Source of the DNA: Candidatus Brocadia sp.
GTDB taxonomy: Bacteria > Planctomycetota > Brocadiia > Brocadiales > Brocadiaceae
Direction of reading: 5' to 3'
Assembly: GCA_013360945.1 (NCBI GenBank)
Contig: JABWAQ010000012.1
Span: 1 to 49,366, forward strand
Length of the DNA stretch: 49,366 nucleotides
The notes under the pieces were generated by a model. The model saw nothing but the letters and a program-made list of their open reading frames with translations, was not told where the DNA came from and made no database searches. The stretch's first letter is position 1, and every line of letters begins with the position of its first letter. The position numbers and the translations under genes are program-made. Positions 22,065-30,461 of this stretch are shown here, in pieces.

Positions 22065-25000
22065 ATGCTTAACATTAAACCCTACGATTGCCTGAAATCT
22101 TCGCAGGAAATCAGGCAGTGGTATGAAAAAAATTACCATCTGCTTTCGTTAGCCGGATTATGGTTAAAAGGTGGCGAACCTAATACCATGGATCCTGCCC
22201 TGTTCCATCAGGCAAGGTTGCGATTCCTGATCTGCAGGCTGTCAACGTATCGTGATGTTTCAATTTCTGCCTCTCACCCCCTGGTAGCGCAGATTGCCCG
22301 GGAAGTAGAAGGTATTTTCACAGATTTTGCTTTCCTCCCACCTCCTAAGGATCTGGAGGTGATGACTGCCTCAAAAATTCCCCTCTGGGTAGGCACTACC
22401 ACGAAAGAACCCTCTTGCTCGTTCGATGTCCTTGGCATAAGTAATTCCTTTGTCCTGGAGCTACTGAATCTGCCAAAACTTCTGCACTTTTCAGGCATTC
22501 CGCTCTTCAAAAATGAACGCATGATGATTCAAAATATTCCACTGATTGTGCTGGGTGGCGCAAGTTCAGCAGTTACATCGGTATTGCACGGGCCTATAGC
22601 AGGGGCGTATGGCAATACGTCCCTACATACCCAGTTCGGAAATAATTATGGACTTGTTGATGCCGTGTTTATTGGTGAAGGAGAATATGCCATAAAACAA
22701 TTTTTGGAGATTGTAAAAAAGGGGAAGGCGCAGGGACTCAGTAAAACCGAAATCCTCAACGCCTGTCACGGAAAAGTTGATGGATTCTATGAACCGGATA
22801 AATACGAACATCGGTATAAAGTGGTTGTACAAAACTCTCCGAAAACACAAAAAATAATAGAAAAACCACAAAACAATCAGAATGAAACCCCAGTAGATCA
22901 CGTACTCACAAAAAACCCAGATTTCAGCTCTGATCGGAGAAATGAAAGTACCCCCCCTACATCCCCCCCTTGCGAAGGGGGGGGAAAAGAGGGGAAAGAC
23001 CAAAACCCATCTCCATATCCACCAGACGAAGAAGCAGAAAGAAAAACAGGAGATATCGCTTCAGATGAAAAAGTTTTGGTAGAGATTGCCCCCAAAGAAC
23101 CCTATGTTTCATATCCTGTAAAAAGTGCAACTGTCTACGACCTTGATCAGACGAAAACACTGGAATCGAGTCCCGTATGGTATGAAACAGAAAGCCTCGG
23201 TATTGGAAGTTTGCAAATCAGTAACGGATGCCCGTGTTTTTGCGCCTTCTGCGCTGAAAGCTGGGAGAGAAAACCGTACCGGGAACGGTCATTATCAAAG
23301 CTTTTGGAATCGATGAAGGCAGCAAAAGCGCAACAAGGACTTGATACCGTCAATCTTCTGAGTTTCAACTTCAACACCCATACGGAACTGTATCCCATGA
23401 TCCTGTCATTTTACAGGGAAATGGCCAATGTCAGCCTGAAGAGCCAGCGATTTGACCTCCTGTCAACCGACCGATTCCTTGCAGAGGCACAACAGATCAT
23501 CGGAAAGACAACGGTGAGCTGTGGGATGGAAGGTATCAGCGAACGGCTTCGACGTTACCTGCACAAGAATCTTACCGAAGAACAGATCTATAAGGCCTGC
23601 GAATTCTTGTTTGAAAGGGGTATCCGGGAATTGAAAATTTTTTTAATCTGCACGGGATTAGAAGAAGCGGAAGACTTTGGAGAATTTGGAAGATTTGTCA
23701 AGCGTCTGGGTGATTTGAAAGGCATGTCGGATAGCAGTGTCCGTATTATCTTCAGTCTGACGCCCCTCTATTACCCGCCGCATACCCCTCTGCAATATCA
23801 CGAGTGTCTAACAACCCTTGAAGATAAAAAGCAGATACGAAGGGAAATCGAGCGTATCTGTAAATTCAACGGCATGGAATTCCGCGAAAGCGCTTCGTAT
23901 GAAGAGATGTGGCTGACGCAACTGCTGGCAATGGGGGATAGAAGGTTAACCCCTGCCCTTGTCCGCTCATCCATTACGGATGGGTTCGTTTATTACAATA
24001 CCGTTCCCCGGCAGATACTCAGGAATTGGCGTGATTATCTGGAGGAGCTGGAATTGTCAGAAGAAAATTACTTTCGTGCAAAGGGGAAAGGCACAACTTT
24101 CCCCTGGGATGATATCGATTTGGGCGTTAAAAAGAAATTTTTGTGGGAAGAATATGAGCGTTCAATCCATTTTACCGAGCGTGAGTACTGCCTGGGTCGT
24201 CCAAAGATTGAAGCACAATGCCTGGGATGCGGCGCTTGCCCGACGACCGCACACATAAAGAGGCTCACGCGCCATACAATTTCACAGCCCTTTCTCCTGG
24301 AAGAACTATACGCAATTGCAAAAAGCAAACAAAATCTACTTACATTACGGGTAGTTGTGGAAATCGAACCTACCCTGCGTTTAGTCCCAAAACGATTTAT
24401 TGGAGTGGCTATTGCACGCGCCCTTATGCTGGGCATGCCCGAAGTTGTACCATTTTATCAATCATTATCATCACACTTAGGAGATTTTGGTGAAGAAAAG
24501 GTCACGATTGATTTTGCTTATGGCATTAACGTTTATCATCTTGCGTTTTTATCAACCGACATAACAAAAAACCTGCTGAATAATGACACCCTTTTCCAAA
24601 GACTCCCTGGAATACAGGCATATTGCCATGGATTCAGGATCAAGGAATTTGTTTTAAATCCGGGTAATACGCCGCACGTGCAGTATATTCTCTACAGGAT
24701 GAGTTTTACGAAAGAATTTACTATGGCATGCGTACAGCAAAAAACGGGGGAATATCTGCACGCAAATTATGTCAAGCACACGTTGTTAAAAAGGGATGGC
24801 CAGGCGATATTTAAGGTGGATACAAAGCACAGAAAGAATGCCGCTATCCTTTACGCCAGGATTTACGAAAATCGACACGTAACAGCATCAGATGCGCAAT
24901 TCTCCCTTTTGATAGTAGCATCTAAACGTTTTCATATCCAGGAATTCTTAATGACATGCTACGGATTCGAGAGGAAAAAGGAAATCGTTCGTACGCAGAT

Positions 25001-25154
25001 AGAAGCGCTGGGATATTACGGAAAAAATCCTGTTTTACAACATATGGAACGATGCGCATCGTGCAATGACTCTATCAGTGAAACGTCCATCTTTGGCCAA
25101 CCCTTTAAAGATCACCAATGCCTTGTTTGCAGTGTAGACAGAGAATTAATGTAA
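22065..25154 (+). CDS. Large radical SAM protein, B12-binding-like N-terminus, DUF2344-like tail
   Basis: 1029 residues from MLNIKPYDCLKSS; the frame opens at a TTG (22041), but the methionine at 22065 gives a normal N-terminus. Residues about 90-260 resemble a cobalamin-binding-type Rossmann region (IPLIVLGGASSAVTSVL, DAVFIGEGEYAIKQFLEIVKKGK). The radical SAM motif is CPCFCAFCAESW (C389, C393, C396), followed by an extended TIM barrel (VNLLSFNFNTHTELYPMIL, TVSCGMEGISERLRRYLHK, LKIFLICTGLEEAEDF). The C-terminal 300 residues (RVVVEIEPTLRLVPKRFIGVAIARAL, FAYGINVYHLAFLS) recall the DUF2344 domain often linked to such proteins, with Cys-rich ends (CLGCGAC, CASCNDS, CLVCSVD). Two palindromic repeats are inserted in frame in the N-terminal half and linker. 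Substrate unknown. Confidence 0.8.
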   Translation: MLNIKPYDCLKSSQEIRQWYEKNYHLLSLAGLWLKGGEPNTMDPALFHQARLRFLICRLSTYRDVSISASHPLVAQIAREVEGIFTDFAFLPPPKDLEVMTASKIPLWVGTTTKEPSCSFDVLGISNSFVLELLNLPKLLHFSGIPLFKNERMMIQNIPLIVLGGASSAVTSVLHGPIAGAYGNTSLHTQFGNNYGLVDAVFIGEGEYAIKQFLEIVKKGKAQGLSKTEILNACHGKVDGFYEPDKYEHRYKVVVQNSPKTQKIIEKPQNNQNETPVDHVLTKNPDFSSDRRNESTPPTSPPCEGGGKEGKDQNPSPYPPDEEAERKTGDIASDEKVLVEIAPKEPYVSYPVKSATVYDLDQTKTLESSPVWYETESLGIGSLQISNGCPCFCAFCAESWERKPYRERSLSKLLESMKAAKAQQGLDTVNLLSFNFNTHTELYPMILSFYREMANVSLKSQRFDLLSTDRFLAEAQQIIGKTTVSCGMEGISERLRRYLHKNLTEEQIYKACEFLFERGIRELKIFLICTGLEEAEDFGEFGRFVKRLGDLKGMSDSSVRIIFSLTPLYYPPHTPLQYHECLTTLEDKKQIRREIERICKFNGMEFRESASYEEMWLTQLLAMGDRRLTPALVRSSITDGFVYYNTVPRQILRNWRDYLEELELSEENYFRAKGKGTTFPWDDIDLGVKKKFLWEEYERSIHFTEREYCLGRPKIEAQCLGCGACPTTAHIKRLTRHTISQPFLLEELYAIAKSKQNLLTLRVVVEIEPTLRLVPKRFIGVAIARALMLGMPEVVPFYQSLSSHLGDFGEEKVTIDFAYGINVYHLAFLSTDITKNLLNNDTLFQRLPGIQAYCHGFRIKEFVLNPGNTPHVQYILYRMSFTKEFTMACVQQKTGEYLHANYVKHTLLKRDGQAIFKVDTKHRKNAAILYARIYENRHVTASDAQFSLLIVASKRFHIQEFLMTCYGFERKKEIVRTQIEALGYYGKNPVLQHMERCASCNDSISETSIFGQPFKDHQCLVCSVDRELM
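22601..22624. repeat. In-frame palindrome in radical SAM gene (1)
   Basis: AGGGGCGTAT-GGCA-ATACGTCCCT, 10-bp arms with one mismatch. Encodes AGAYGNTSL within an otherwise conserved-looking N-terminal region. Confidence 0.65.
22940..22998. repeat. In-frame palindrome in radical SAM gene (2)
   Basis: CCCCCCCTT (22963-22971), GCG, AAGGGGGGG (22975-22983) with C-rich left and GGGG right flanks. Gives PPTSPPCEGGGKEG, the same peptide signature as the elements in the PDZ gene. It lies in a Lys/Pro-rich linker just before the radical SAM core. Confidence 0.75.
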
Positions 25155-25365
25155 TGCCAAAGTGCTCTTTACTTCAGGTCAACTTCCACTATAGTTCATC
25201 ACTGGGTATCGGTTTACGGCTCGGCACCTTAGCCAATCTTTTCTAAAATTCTTTCTTTTTAGCTCTTTTGGCTCTGGTTTTTAAATAGTCTTCTGTCAAC
25301 AACGCAGAGATTTTCTCTGATACCGCAGCATGCTTATGAAATCCAGGGAATTCAGTGTGTCCTTC

Positions 25366-26487
25366 TCAAATCAGCCTGGCATGAATCATCCGATCCCGGA
25401 GAGCCGTCCGGCTTGAATACGTCTGCTGAATTTCTGCAATGTGTTTTTTAAATTCTTCCAGTCTGCCCTGGTATTCCGCAAGTTCCCGGAGATCCTTGAG
25501 CAGGCCAATGGCGCTATCATACGACTTGGGTTTCTTTTCTTCGATCAAGGCTTTTACCTGTAGCCAAACTTCGTTTTCTTTCAACGCCAACTCTTCCAAC
25601 CTTCGTTTTCGCGCAAGTTCCTCTTTGCGGCGCTCGTCTTCTTGTTTACACCTTCGCCATTCCTCCGCTGTCTGAATCAACCCGGCAATGGTCCTTTGTC
25701 CTGAGAATGCACCTTCTTTCGAACCTTGCGTCGTATTGGCTAACTCATGAAGACGTCTGTTCAAAAGTATCGATAGATTAGGTTCTCCCCGACTTAAGCG
25801 CTTGAGAAAGCCATGTTGTTCTTCGATGGGTAATTTTTCTACCCAATTTACGAGTTGCAGACGATCCTCTTTTTGCTCCTTGCTCTTTTGGGCCGCTACC
25901 ACGAGCATTGCTTCTTCAATCCCTAAAAACCTGACAAAGACATTTAGAGCATCAGAGAGTTGATTTAATCCTGGTGGAACAGGAGGTTCCGGGGTATCGT
26001 CATCAATATCTTCAGCTCCCAATGCATTTTTTGCGGCCTTCAGCCATGCCAGATAGAGAACCCTGAAATCTCCCTGAATCAGTTCCTCCCTCATTTCAAC
26101 GAGTTCATCTAACCACCCTTCGCCTTCGGTCCATTCGGCCAGTTCTTCATCATGAAAGTTCAGGTCTAAAACCACATCCTCTTTGGTCTCCATTGCATTG
26201 ATTTCCTCTGAAACACAATACCGTCCGACTTTTTTTGTTTCAATCAGGGACTGAGGAATACGAAACATTAAACGCCTGGAACCCCAATTGTTCATGTATA
26301 TCATGGCATCAAAATAGTTCCTCATGAGTTGTTCTGGATTTCCCCGGAAATCTCCATAGTTATAAACAAAAGAGGCCATATGCGGGGTAACACGAGCCCG
26401 ACTGGAAAGCGCTGATATCTTTGATTTCTGGGCTTCTGTTAAGGGGCGGTCAATTGCTCGAAATTCATAATACTGATATTCACTCAT
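25366..26487 (-). CDS. Conserved hypothetical protein with coiled-coil C-terminus
   Basis: 373 residues. The N-terminus MSEYQYYEFRAIDRPLTEAQKSKISALSSRARVTPHMASFVYNYGDFRGNPEQLMRNYFDAMIYMNNWGSRRLMFRIP is recognisable from many bacterial genomes as a conserved protein of unknown function. Residues 100-200 are acidic; residues about 265-350 form a long charged coiled coil (EEWRRCKQEDERRKEELARKRRLEELALKENEVWL). No signal peptide or catalytic motif seen. It is followed on the same strand upstream by a small hypothetical gene (26606-26920) that may be a partner. Confidence 0.8.
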   Translation of the reverse strand: MSEYQYYEFRAIDRPLTEAQKSKISALSSRARVTPHMASFVYNYGDFRGNPEQLMRNYFDAMIYMNNWGSRRLMFRIPQSLIETKKVGRYCVSEEINAMETKEDVVLDLNFHDEELAEWTEGEGWLDELVEMREELIQGDFRVLYLAWLKAAKNALGAEDIDDDTPEPPVPPGLNQLSDALNVFVRFLGIEEAMLVVAAQKSKEQKEDRLQLVNWVEKLPIEEQHGFLKRLSRGEPNLSILLNRRLHELANTTQGSKEGAFSGQRTIAGLIQTAEEWRRCKQEDERRKEELARKRRLEELALKENEVWLQVKALIEEKKPKSYDSAIGLLKDLRELAEYQGRLEEFKKHIAEIQQTYSSRTALRDRMIHARLI

Positions 26488-26605
26488 GGGAAATATCCCT
26501 TTTCCTGTAACGTTATCAATATTCTACTTTAAATGAACAAGAAAATCCCTGACATTTTGATCACTTTGCAGAACGCTTTCAGATACACCCACTTGCATTA
26601 AACCC

Positions 26606-26920
26606 TTATTGTTCGGCACGCTCCAGAACTCTTTGTAACTGATTCAATGCCTTTTGCACCTGTTGTTTCAGACGCCAAATCTCTTCCAAATCATCCGATT
26701 GCTGTGCTACCGATTGTGCCACTCTTGCACTGTTTCGAAGCAGGGCAAGAGCAGCATTCTGAAGCGGAAAATCTCCCCGCATCCTTTCACTTGCCTTCAC
26801 GATCTCCTCTATCAGCGGCATCCAGTCTTTACCGGGCTTCTGCTGAAGCTTAACCTGCTTCTCTTGTGCAGTCTCCGGTTCCAGGGTAGTAATAATACGA
26901 TCGTTTTGTTTGGCGGCCAT
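26606..26920 (-). CDS. Small helical hypothetical protein
   Basis: 104 residues from MAAKQNDRIITTLEPETAQEK. The frame extends to 26959, but the start at 26920 has GAGGAG 5-6 nt upstream. Mostly helical and charged, with a leucine/glutamine-rich C-terminus (LEEIWRLKQQVQKALNQLQRVLERAEQ) predicted as coiled coil. Family not recognised. Located about 120 bp before the coiled-coil hypothetical protein on the same strand; the shared coiled-coil character suggests, but does not prove, interaction. Confidence 0.6.
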   Translation of the reverse strand: MAAKQNDRIITTLEPETAQEKQVKLQQKPGKDWMPLIEEIVKASERMRGDFPLQNAALALLRNSARVAQSVAQQSDDLEEIWRLKQQVQKALNQLQRVLERAEQ

Positions 26921-27060
26921 ATACTCCTCATGTAAACCGGACCGGATGCCGCCTCCCATAAAAATGTTATATCCCCTCAGTGTCCCATCATATACAATCT
27001 TCCCTCTTCCTCCGGTATCTTCATGAGAATCTCCTTACCACATAGTGTCATTGTCGAATT

Positions 27061-27816
27061 TTATTTTAATTTCTTCGGCTTATCAGAACCCTTATTCGTC
27101 CATTGACGGCCAATCTCATCAATGGACTTCGGCGCATCCACCTTCGGCACATGGTAGCCATACATCTTCCTTCGTTCCCTTAGTTCATGAGAAGAGATGC
27201 CAAACTGCCTATCGCGTTTTTCTATCATCTCTTTACTGATCTGACCATCGGCGCCGGCAGACCACATGAGGAGCGGTTCACCCATCGGGATCTCGGTGGT
27301 TGGATCAGGCCAGGTATGAAATGTTTTACCCCAACTGGTTAAAAAGCCTTCAAGGGCCTTGTCACCCATGTCAGCTAAATCAGGCACGATGAGCTGTCCG
27401 GATACGATCTCATACGCATGGGGATGCCAATACTTTTTTTCCCCGGCAGGGAGCTTTTGATAGGTATCATTGCTGATGATGTACTCGATTCCCAGGAGCT
27501 TTGCAGGCGCTTCTTTGGAGTCGTATATGACACACTGATGGATATCACTACCCTTAATATTGAGGCTCCGCATCGAACAATAATGGTGTGCCTCTACCTC
27601 AAATTTAGGATTGTTCTTGGCTATATGGAAAGCGCAAAGGTAGAGGTGAATATCCTTGACGGGGTCGGCATACTTGAGCTTATTAATATTTTCAACGCCA
27701 TGCTCCTCCTTTTCTGCTACAGCACCTTTTAGCGGAATGAGCATCAAACTGAGAAACGCAATTACCACAACGAAAGCTACATTATTCACCATTGTCTTGA
27801 ATGAATATCGGCGCAT
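27061..27816 (-). CDS. DUF1264 (OBAP-like) exported protein
   Basis: 251 residues. Signal peptide about 1-34 (VAFVVVIAFLSLMLIPLKGAVA). The body matches DUF1264, known in plants as oil-body-associated protein: HLYLCAFHIAKNNPKFEVEAHHYCS, IHQCVIYDSKEAPAKLLGIEYIISNDTYQKLPAGEKKYWHPHAYEIVSGQLIVP, TSWGKTFHTWPD, MGEPLLMWSAGADGQI. The conserved His and Cys residues (AFH, EAHHYCS, HQC) suggest metal or heme binding but this is unproven. Shine-Dalgarno AAAGGAGG. Probably periplasmic. No operon partner. Confidence 0.9.
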   Translation of the reverse strand: MRRYSFKTMVNNVAFVVVIAFLSLMLIPLKGAVAEKEEHGVENINKLKYADPVKDIHLYLCAFHIAKNNPKFEVEAHHYCSMRSLNIKGSDIHQCVIYDSKEAPAKLLGIEYIISNDTYQKLPAGEKKYWHPHAYEIVSGQLIVPDLADMGDKALEGFLTSWGKTFHTWPDPTTEIPMGEPLLMWSAGADGQISKEMIEKRDRQFGISSHELRERRKMYGYHVPKVDAPKSIDEIGRQWTNKGSDKPKKLK

Positions 27817-28129
27817 TTTTTACCTCCTTTTTGGTTGAATGATTAAGAAATTCTTGTATGGATTGCAGTTCTAACCTTATTCCTTATTTTTTGATTATAC
27901 AGTATAACATATCCTTTATTCTGGATAAAATATAAAAAACTCATAATTAAACACGGGCAAACCAGTGTGTCGTTCGACTGAGCGCTCACGACGAAGTCCG
28001 TGCCACCCTAAAATGACCTTATAAAAGGAATTTTCATACTATCCAATTATTTTTTGTGGCAAAATTGATTACTGGTGATAAAATAAAACTAATTAATTTA
28101 TACGGCATTTTTATCAGGAGGTAAAAGAC
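27817..28129. other. Divergent intergenic region with repeat fragment
   Basis: AT-rich, between divergent genes. At about 27975-28012 lies a degenerate repeat fragment ending GTCCGTGCCACCCT, the same flank as the palindrome at 33942-33970. An AGGAGG Shine-Dalgarno site lies at about 28116-28121 for the next gene. Confidence 0.5.
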
Positions 28130-28723
28130 ATGAGAAAATTAATGTCGGTTATTTTCATTACCATGATAGTCTTTACTGGGGCTAGCTATGCCCAGGACTC
28201 TCCGCGGGTAGTCGTGGAGAAGTACCTTAATGCGGTGCGGAACAACGATTACGACATGGCATATTCTTTCATCTCTGAGACGGACACCACCATTATCAAT
28301 TGGCTGGAACTCATAAAGTATGTAAAAACTATCACCCCGCCAAGGCTTACCGAGGTTATTAATCTCGCGCACAATGCGGCCCGACAGGAGATTGTAAGTA
28401 TTTCTGTTGGTGGTAATACCGCCCTCGTGAAAATCCATTCCAGTCTCCCGGATATGGAGGAAACCCTGAAGGTTACACAGAATCCTGAAGATATAAGGGA
28501 CCTTTTAGATCGCGGCGGATTGCCCACGAAAGAAAGGTTCGGGGAGTGCACCCTGGTGATAGAAGATGGCGAATGGAAGATTTCAAGGGTTAAGGGTATT
28601 TCTTCAGACCAGGCTGCTGAGATTGCCACTGACTTTGCTAAACTCATTTTAGGCGATGACGAAGCGAAAAGGATCAGTAAAAAGATCGATGAATTTATGA
28701 AGAAGCAGGATAAGGGCGTTTAG
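28130..28723 (+). CDS. Exported NTF2-like (DUF4878-type) protein
   Basis: 197 residues. Signal peptide 1-21 (SVIFITMIVFTGASYA, then QDSP). RVVVEKYLNAVRNNDYDMAYSFISE at the start of the mature protein is the helix pattern of NTF2-like DUF4878 lipoproteins and exported proteins; GNTALVKIHSSLPDMEETLKV and CTLVIEDGEWKISRV supply the beta sheet. No lipobox Cys, so probably soluble in the periplasm. AGGAGG precedes ATG with good spacing. Function unknown; such domains bind small ligands or partner proteins. Confidence 0.75.
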   Translation: MRKLMSVIFITMIVFTGASYAQDSPRVVVEKYLNAVRNNDYDMAYSFISETDTTIINWLELIKYVKTITPPRLTEVINLAHNAARQEIVSISVGGNTALVKIHSSLPDMEETLKVTQNPEDIRDLLDRGGLPTKERFGECTLVIEDGEWKISRVKGISSDQAAEIATDFAKLILGDDEAKRISKKIDEFMKKQDKGV

Positions 28724-28766
28724 CCCGGCGTATAAAAATTTCGTAACAGTTCCACCCACCTTCAAT

Positions 28767-28797
28767 ACCCTGTCAGGGTTTTAAACCCTGACAGGGT
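28767..28797. repeat. Perfect 15-bp palindrome between convergent genes
   Basis: ACCCTGTCAGGGTTT-T-AAACCCTGACAGGGT. It is itself made of two smaller CCCTG(T/A)CAGGG palindromes. It lies between two convergent gene ends and could work as a bidirectional terminator, though without a long T-run; more likely a dispersed palindromic repeat. Confidence 0.8.
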
Positions 28798-28889
28798 TAT
28801 CAAGCTGATATACAGTTCGCGTTCAGTCAGGAATAACATCATGCTGAACAAAGCCGGGGATATCACAGTTCTAAAAACAAAAATTCGCA

Positions 28890-30110
28890 TTAGTGAATCA
28901 AAATGACAATTCCAATAACGGTAGAGATTACCGTGGTAGTAAACCCCACCTTAAAAAAATCCCAGAATCCCACATGAACGTATTCCTTCGAAAGTTCCAG
29001 GACAATCATATTAGCCACCGAGCCCATAACGGTGAGATTTCCGGCAAACGTGCTGCTCATGGCCAGCACATACCACATGGTCTTTGGATCAGCAAATTTA
29101 TCAATCCACGTTGCTGACAATAAGACAAAAGGCACATTAGAGACAAGGTTGGAGGCAATTACAGAAAAGATACTGAAATGAACAATCTGGTTCGGCACGG
29201 TCTTTCCCAGATAGGGTTCAACGGCGTTATGTGCCAGGGTTAAAAAACCGGCCTTATTGATGCCCCCCACCACAATAAAGAGCCCGCTGAAAAATAACAA
29301 CAGCGTCCAATCAACCTTTTCCAGGGCATGTTGTGGCCTCATTCCCGACATGACAATTAAAGCAAGCCCTCCCGTTATTGCCGATAAGGGCAAGTTGCCC
29401 GTAAAGACAAATCCTAAAAAGATACAGAAAAGCACGAGGAGGGATTTCATGGTAAGCCCTACATCAAGTTCGGGTTTTTCCAGGGCAACCGGTTCCAATT
29501 TTTTAAAGTTAATATCCTTTTTGAATAATAGGTAAATAATAAGGACATTGGCCATAAGACCAGATATCCCGATTGGCATAAGGTGCAGGGTGAAATCCAG
29601 GTAGGGTATCTTTGAAAAAACGCCTACGAGCATGTTTTGCGGATTTCCGGTTAAGGTAACCACGCTTCCAATATTGGATGAGGTTGCCAGGGCTATGAGA
29701 TATGGTATGGGATTAAGTTTCGTCTGATTTAAGGCAAGGATCAGGAGCGGTGTAAACATAAGGCAAATGGTGTCGTTGACAAACAGCGCAGACAAGATGC
29801 CACTGGAGAAGGAGACAAAACACAACAAGAGAAAGGAATTTTTTGCATGGATAATCATTAGATAAGAAAGGTACTTGAAACAATTGGCTGTCTTGAGATA
29901 GCCAATGAGGATCATCATACCCAGGAGCAACAAGATAGTATTAAAATCCACCGCCCGGTATGCCTCGTCCAACGTTAATACGCCGGACAGTACCATCAGG
30001 ACGGCGCCGAGTAATGCCCCCGAAGGTCTATCTAATTTATGCCACTTCATCTTCTGCGCAGAGATGATGACGTAGGTGAGGATAAAAATGAGTAACGATT
30101 TAATAAGCAA
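28890..30110 (-). CDS. ArsB/NhaD-type ion permease
   Basis: 406 residues with about 11 hydrophobic helices. Signature segments of the ArsB/NhaD (ion transporter) superfamily: FNTILLLLGMMILIGYL, SALFVNDTICLMFTPLLILAL, ATSSNIGSVVTLTGNPQNMLVG, and the second half SNLVSNVPFVLLSATWI and SSTFAGNLTVMGSVANMIVLEL. The two related S-N-hydrophobic-V-N / G-N-hairpin motifs form the substrate site. Substrate (sodium/proton, arsenite, or dicarboxylate-like anion) cannot be fixed from sequence. Single minus-strand gene, convergent with the NTF2-like gene. Confidence 0.85.
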   Translation of the reverse strand: MLIKSLLIFILTYVIISAQKMKWHKLDRPSGALLGAVLMVLSGVLTLDEAYRAVDFNTILLLLGMMILIGYLKTANCFKYLSYLMIIHAKNSFLLLCFVSFSSGILSALFVNDTICLMFTPLLILALNQTKLNPIPYLIALATSSNIGSVVTLTGNPQNMLVGVFSKIPYLDFTLHLMPIGISGLMANVLIIYLLFKKDINFKKLEPVALEKPELDVGLTMKSLLVLFCIFLGFVFTGNLPLSAITGGLALIVMSGMRPQHALEKVDWTLLLFFSGLFIVVGGINKAGFLTLAHNAVEPYLGKTVPNQIVHFSIFSVIASNLVSNVPFVLLSATWIDKFADPKTMWYVLAMSSTFAGNLTVMGSVANMIVLELSKEYVHVGFWDFFKVGFTTTVISTVIGIVILIH

Positions 30111-30272
30111 TGTAGTACCTAAAAATGCGTAATTTCAAATTATATTTCAAATAACTTTTTGTAAAAAGTAGGGGAGAAGCAATTACAGAGGATCTAAATC
30201 CTGATCTTCCCCTCTAACAACGGGGGATTTTTTACTCATTATTTTTTTCTGTGATTCCATCTGGAAATGCAG

Positions 30273-30278
30273 TATAAT
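30273..30278 (+). promoter_or_regulatory. TATAAT -10 box, possible leaderless transcript
   Basis: A perfect TATAAT ends 6 nt before ATG 30285, so transcription would begin at or next to that ATG. No good -35 box and no Shine-Dalgarno are seen, consistent with a leaderless message. Confidence 0.35.
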
Positions 30279-30284
30279 ATTTTC

Positions 30285-30461
30285 ATGAAAAAGAAATCCC
30301 TCAAAGAAACCAATCCGTATCTGAAAGATCTGAAAAAATACGAAACAGCATTGATTAACAATGTGATAACTTCCTCTGCGATTGAAGGAATACATATCAC
30401 ATCTGCCAATCTCATAAAAGAAGACTTAAAGTTATTCCGCAAAATTAAGAATCCTCAATAA
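30285..30461 (+). CDS. Small protein with Fic-inhibitor-like motif
   Basis: 58 residues from MKKKSLKETNPYLK (an upstream in-frame ATG at 30267 overlaps the -10 box). The segment KKYETALINNVITSSAIEGIHITSANL contains SSAIEG, which fits the (S/T)xxxE(G/N) inhibitory helix motif that blocks the ATP site of Fic AMP-transferases. The adjacent gene on the other strand is a Fic gene, with which it overlaps tail-to-tail by 17 bp. I infer a stand-alone inhibitor or a fragment of a Fic N-terminal domain. Class I Fic inhibitors are normally encoded upstream on the same strand, so the convergent layout is unusual. Confidence 0.55.
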   Translation: MKKKSLKETNPYLKDLKKYETALINNVITSSAIEGIHITSANLIKEDLKLFRKIKNPQ

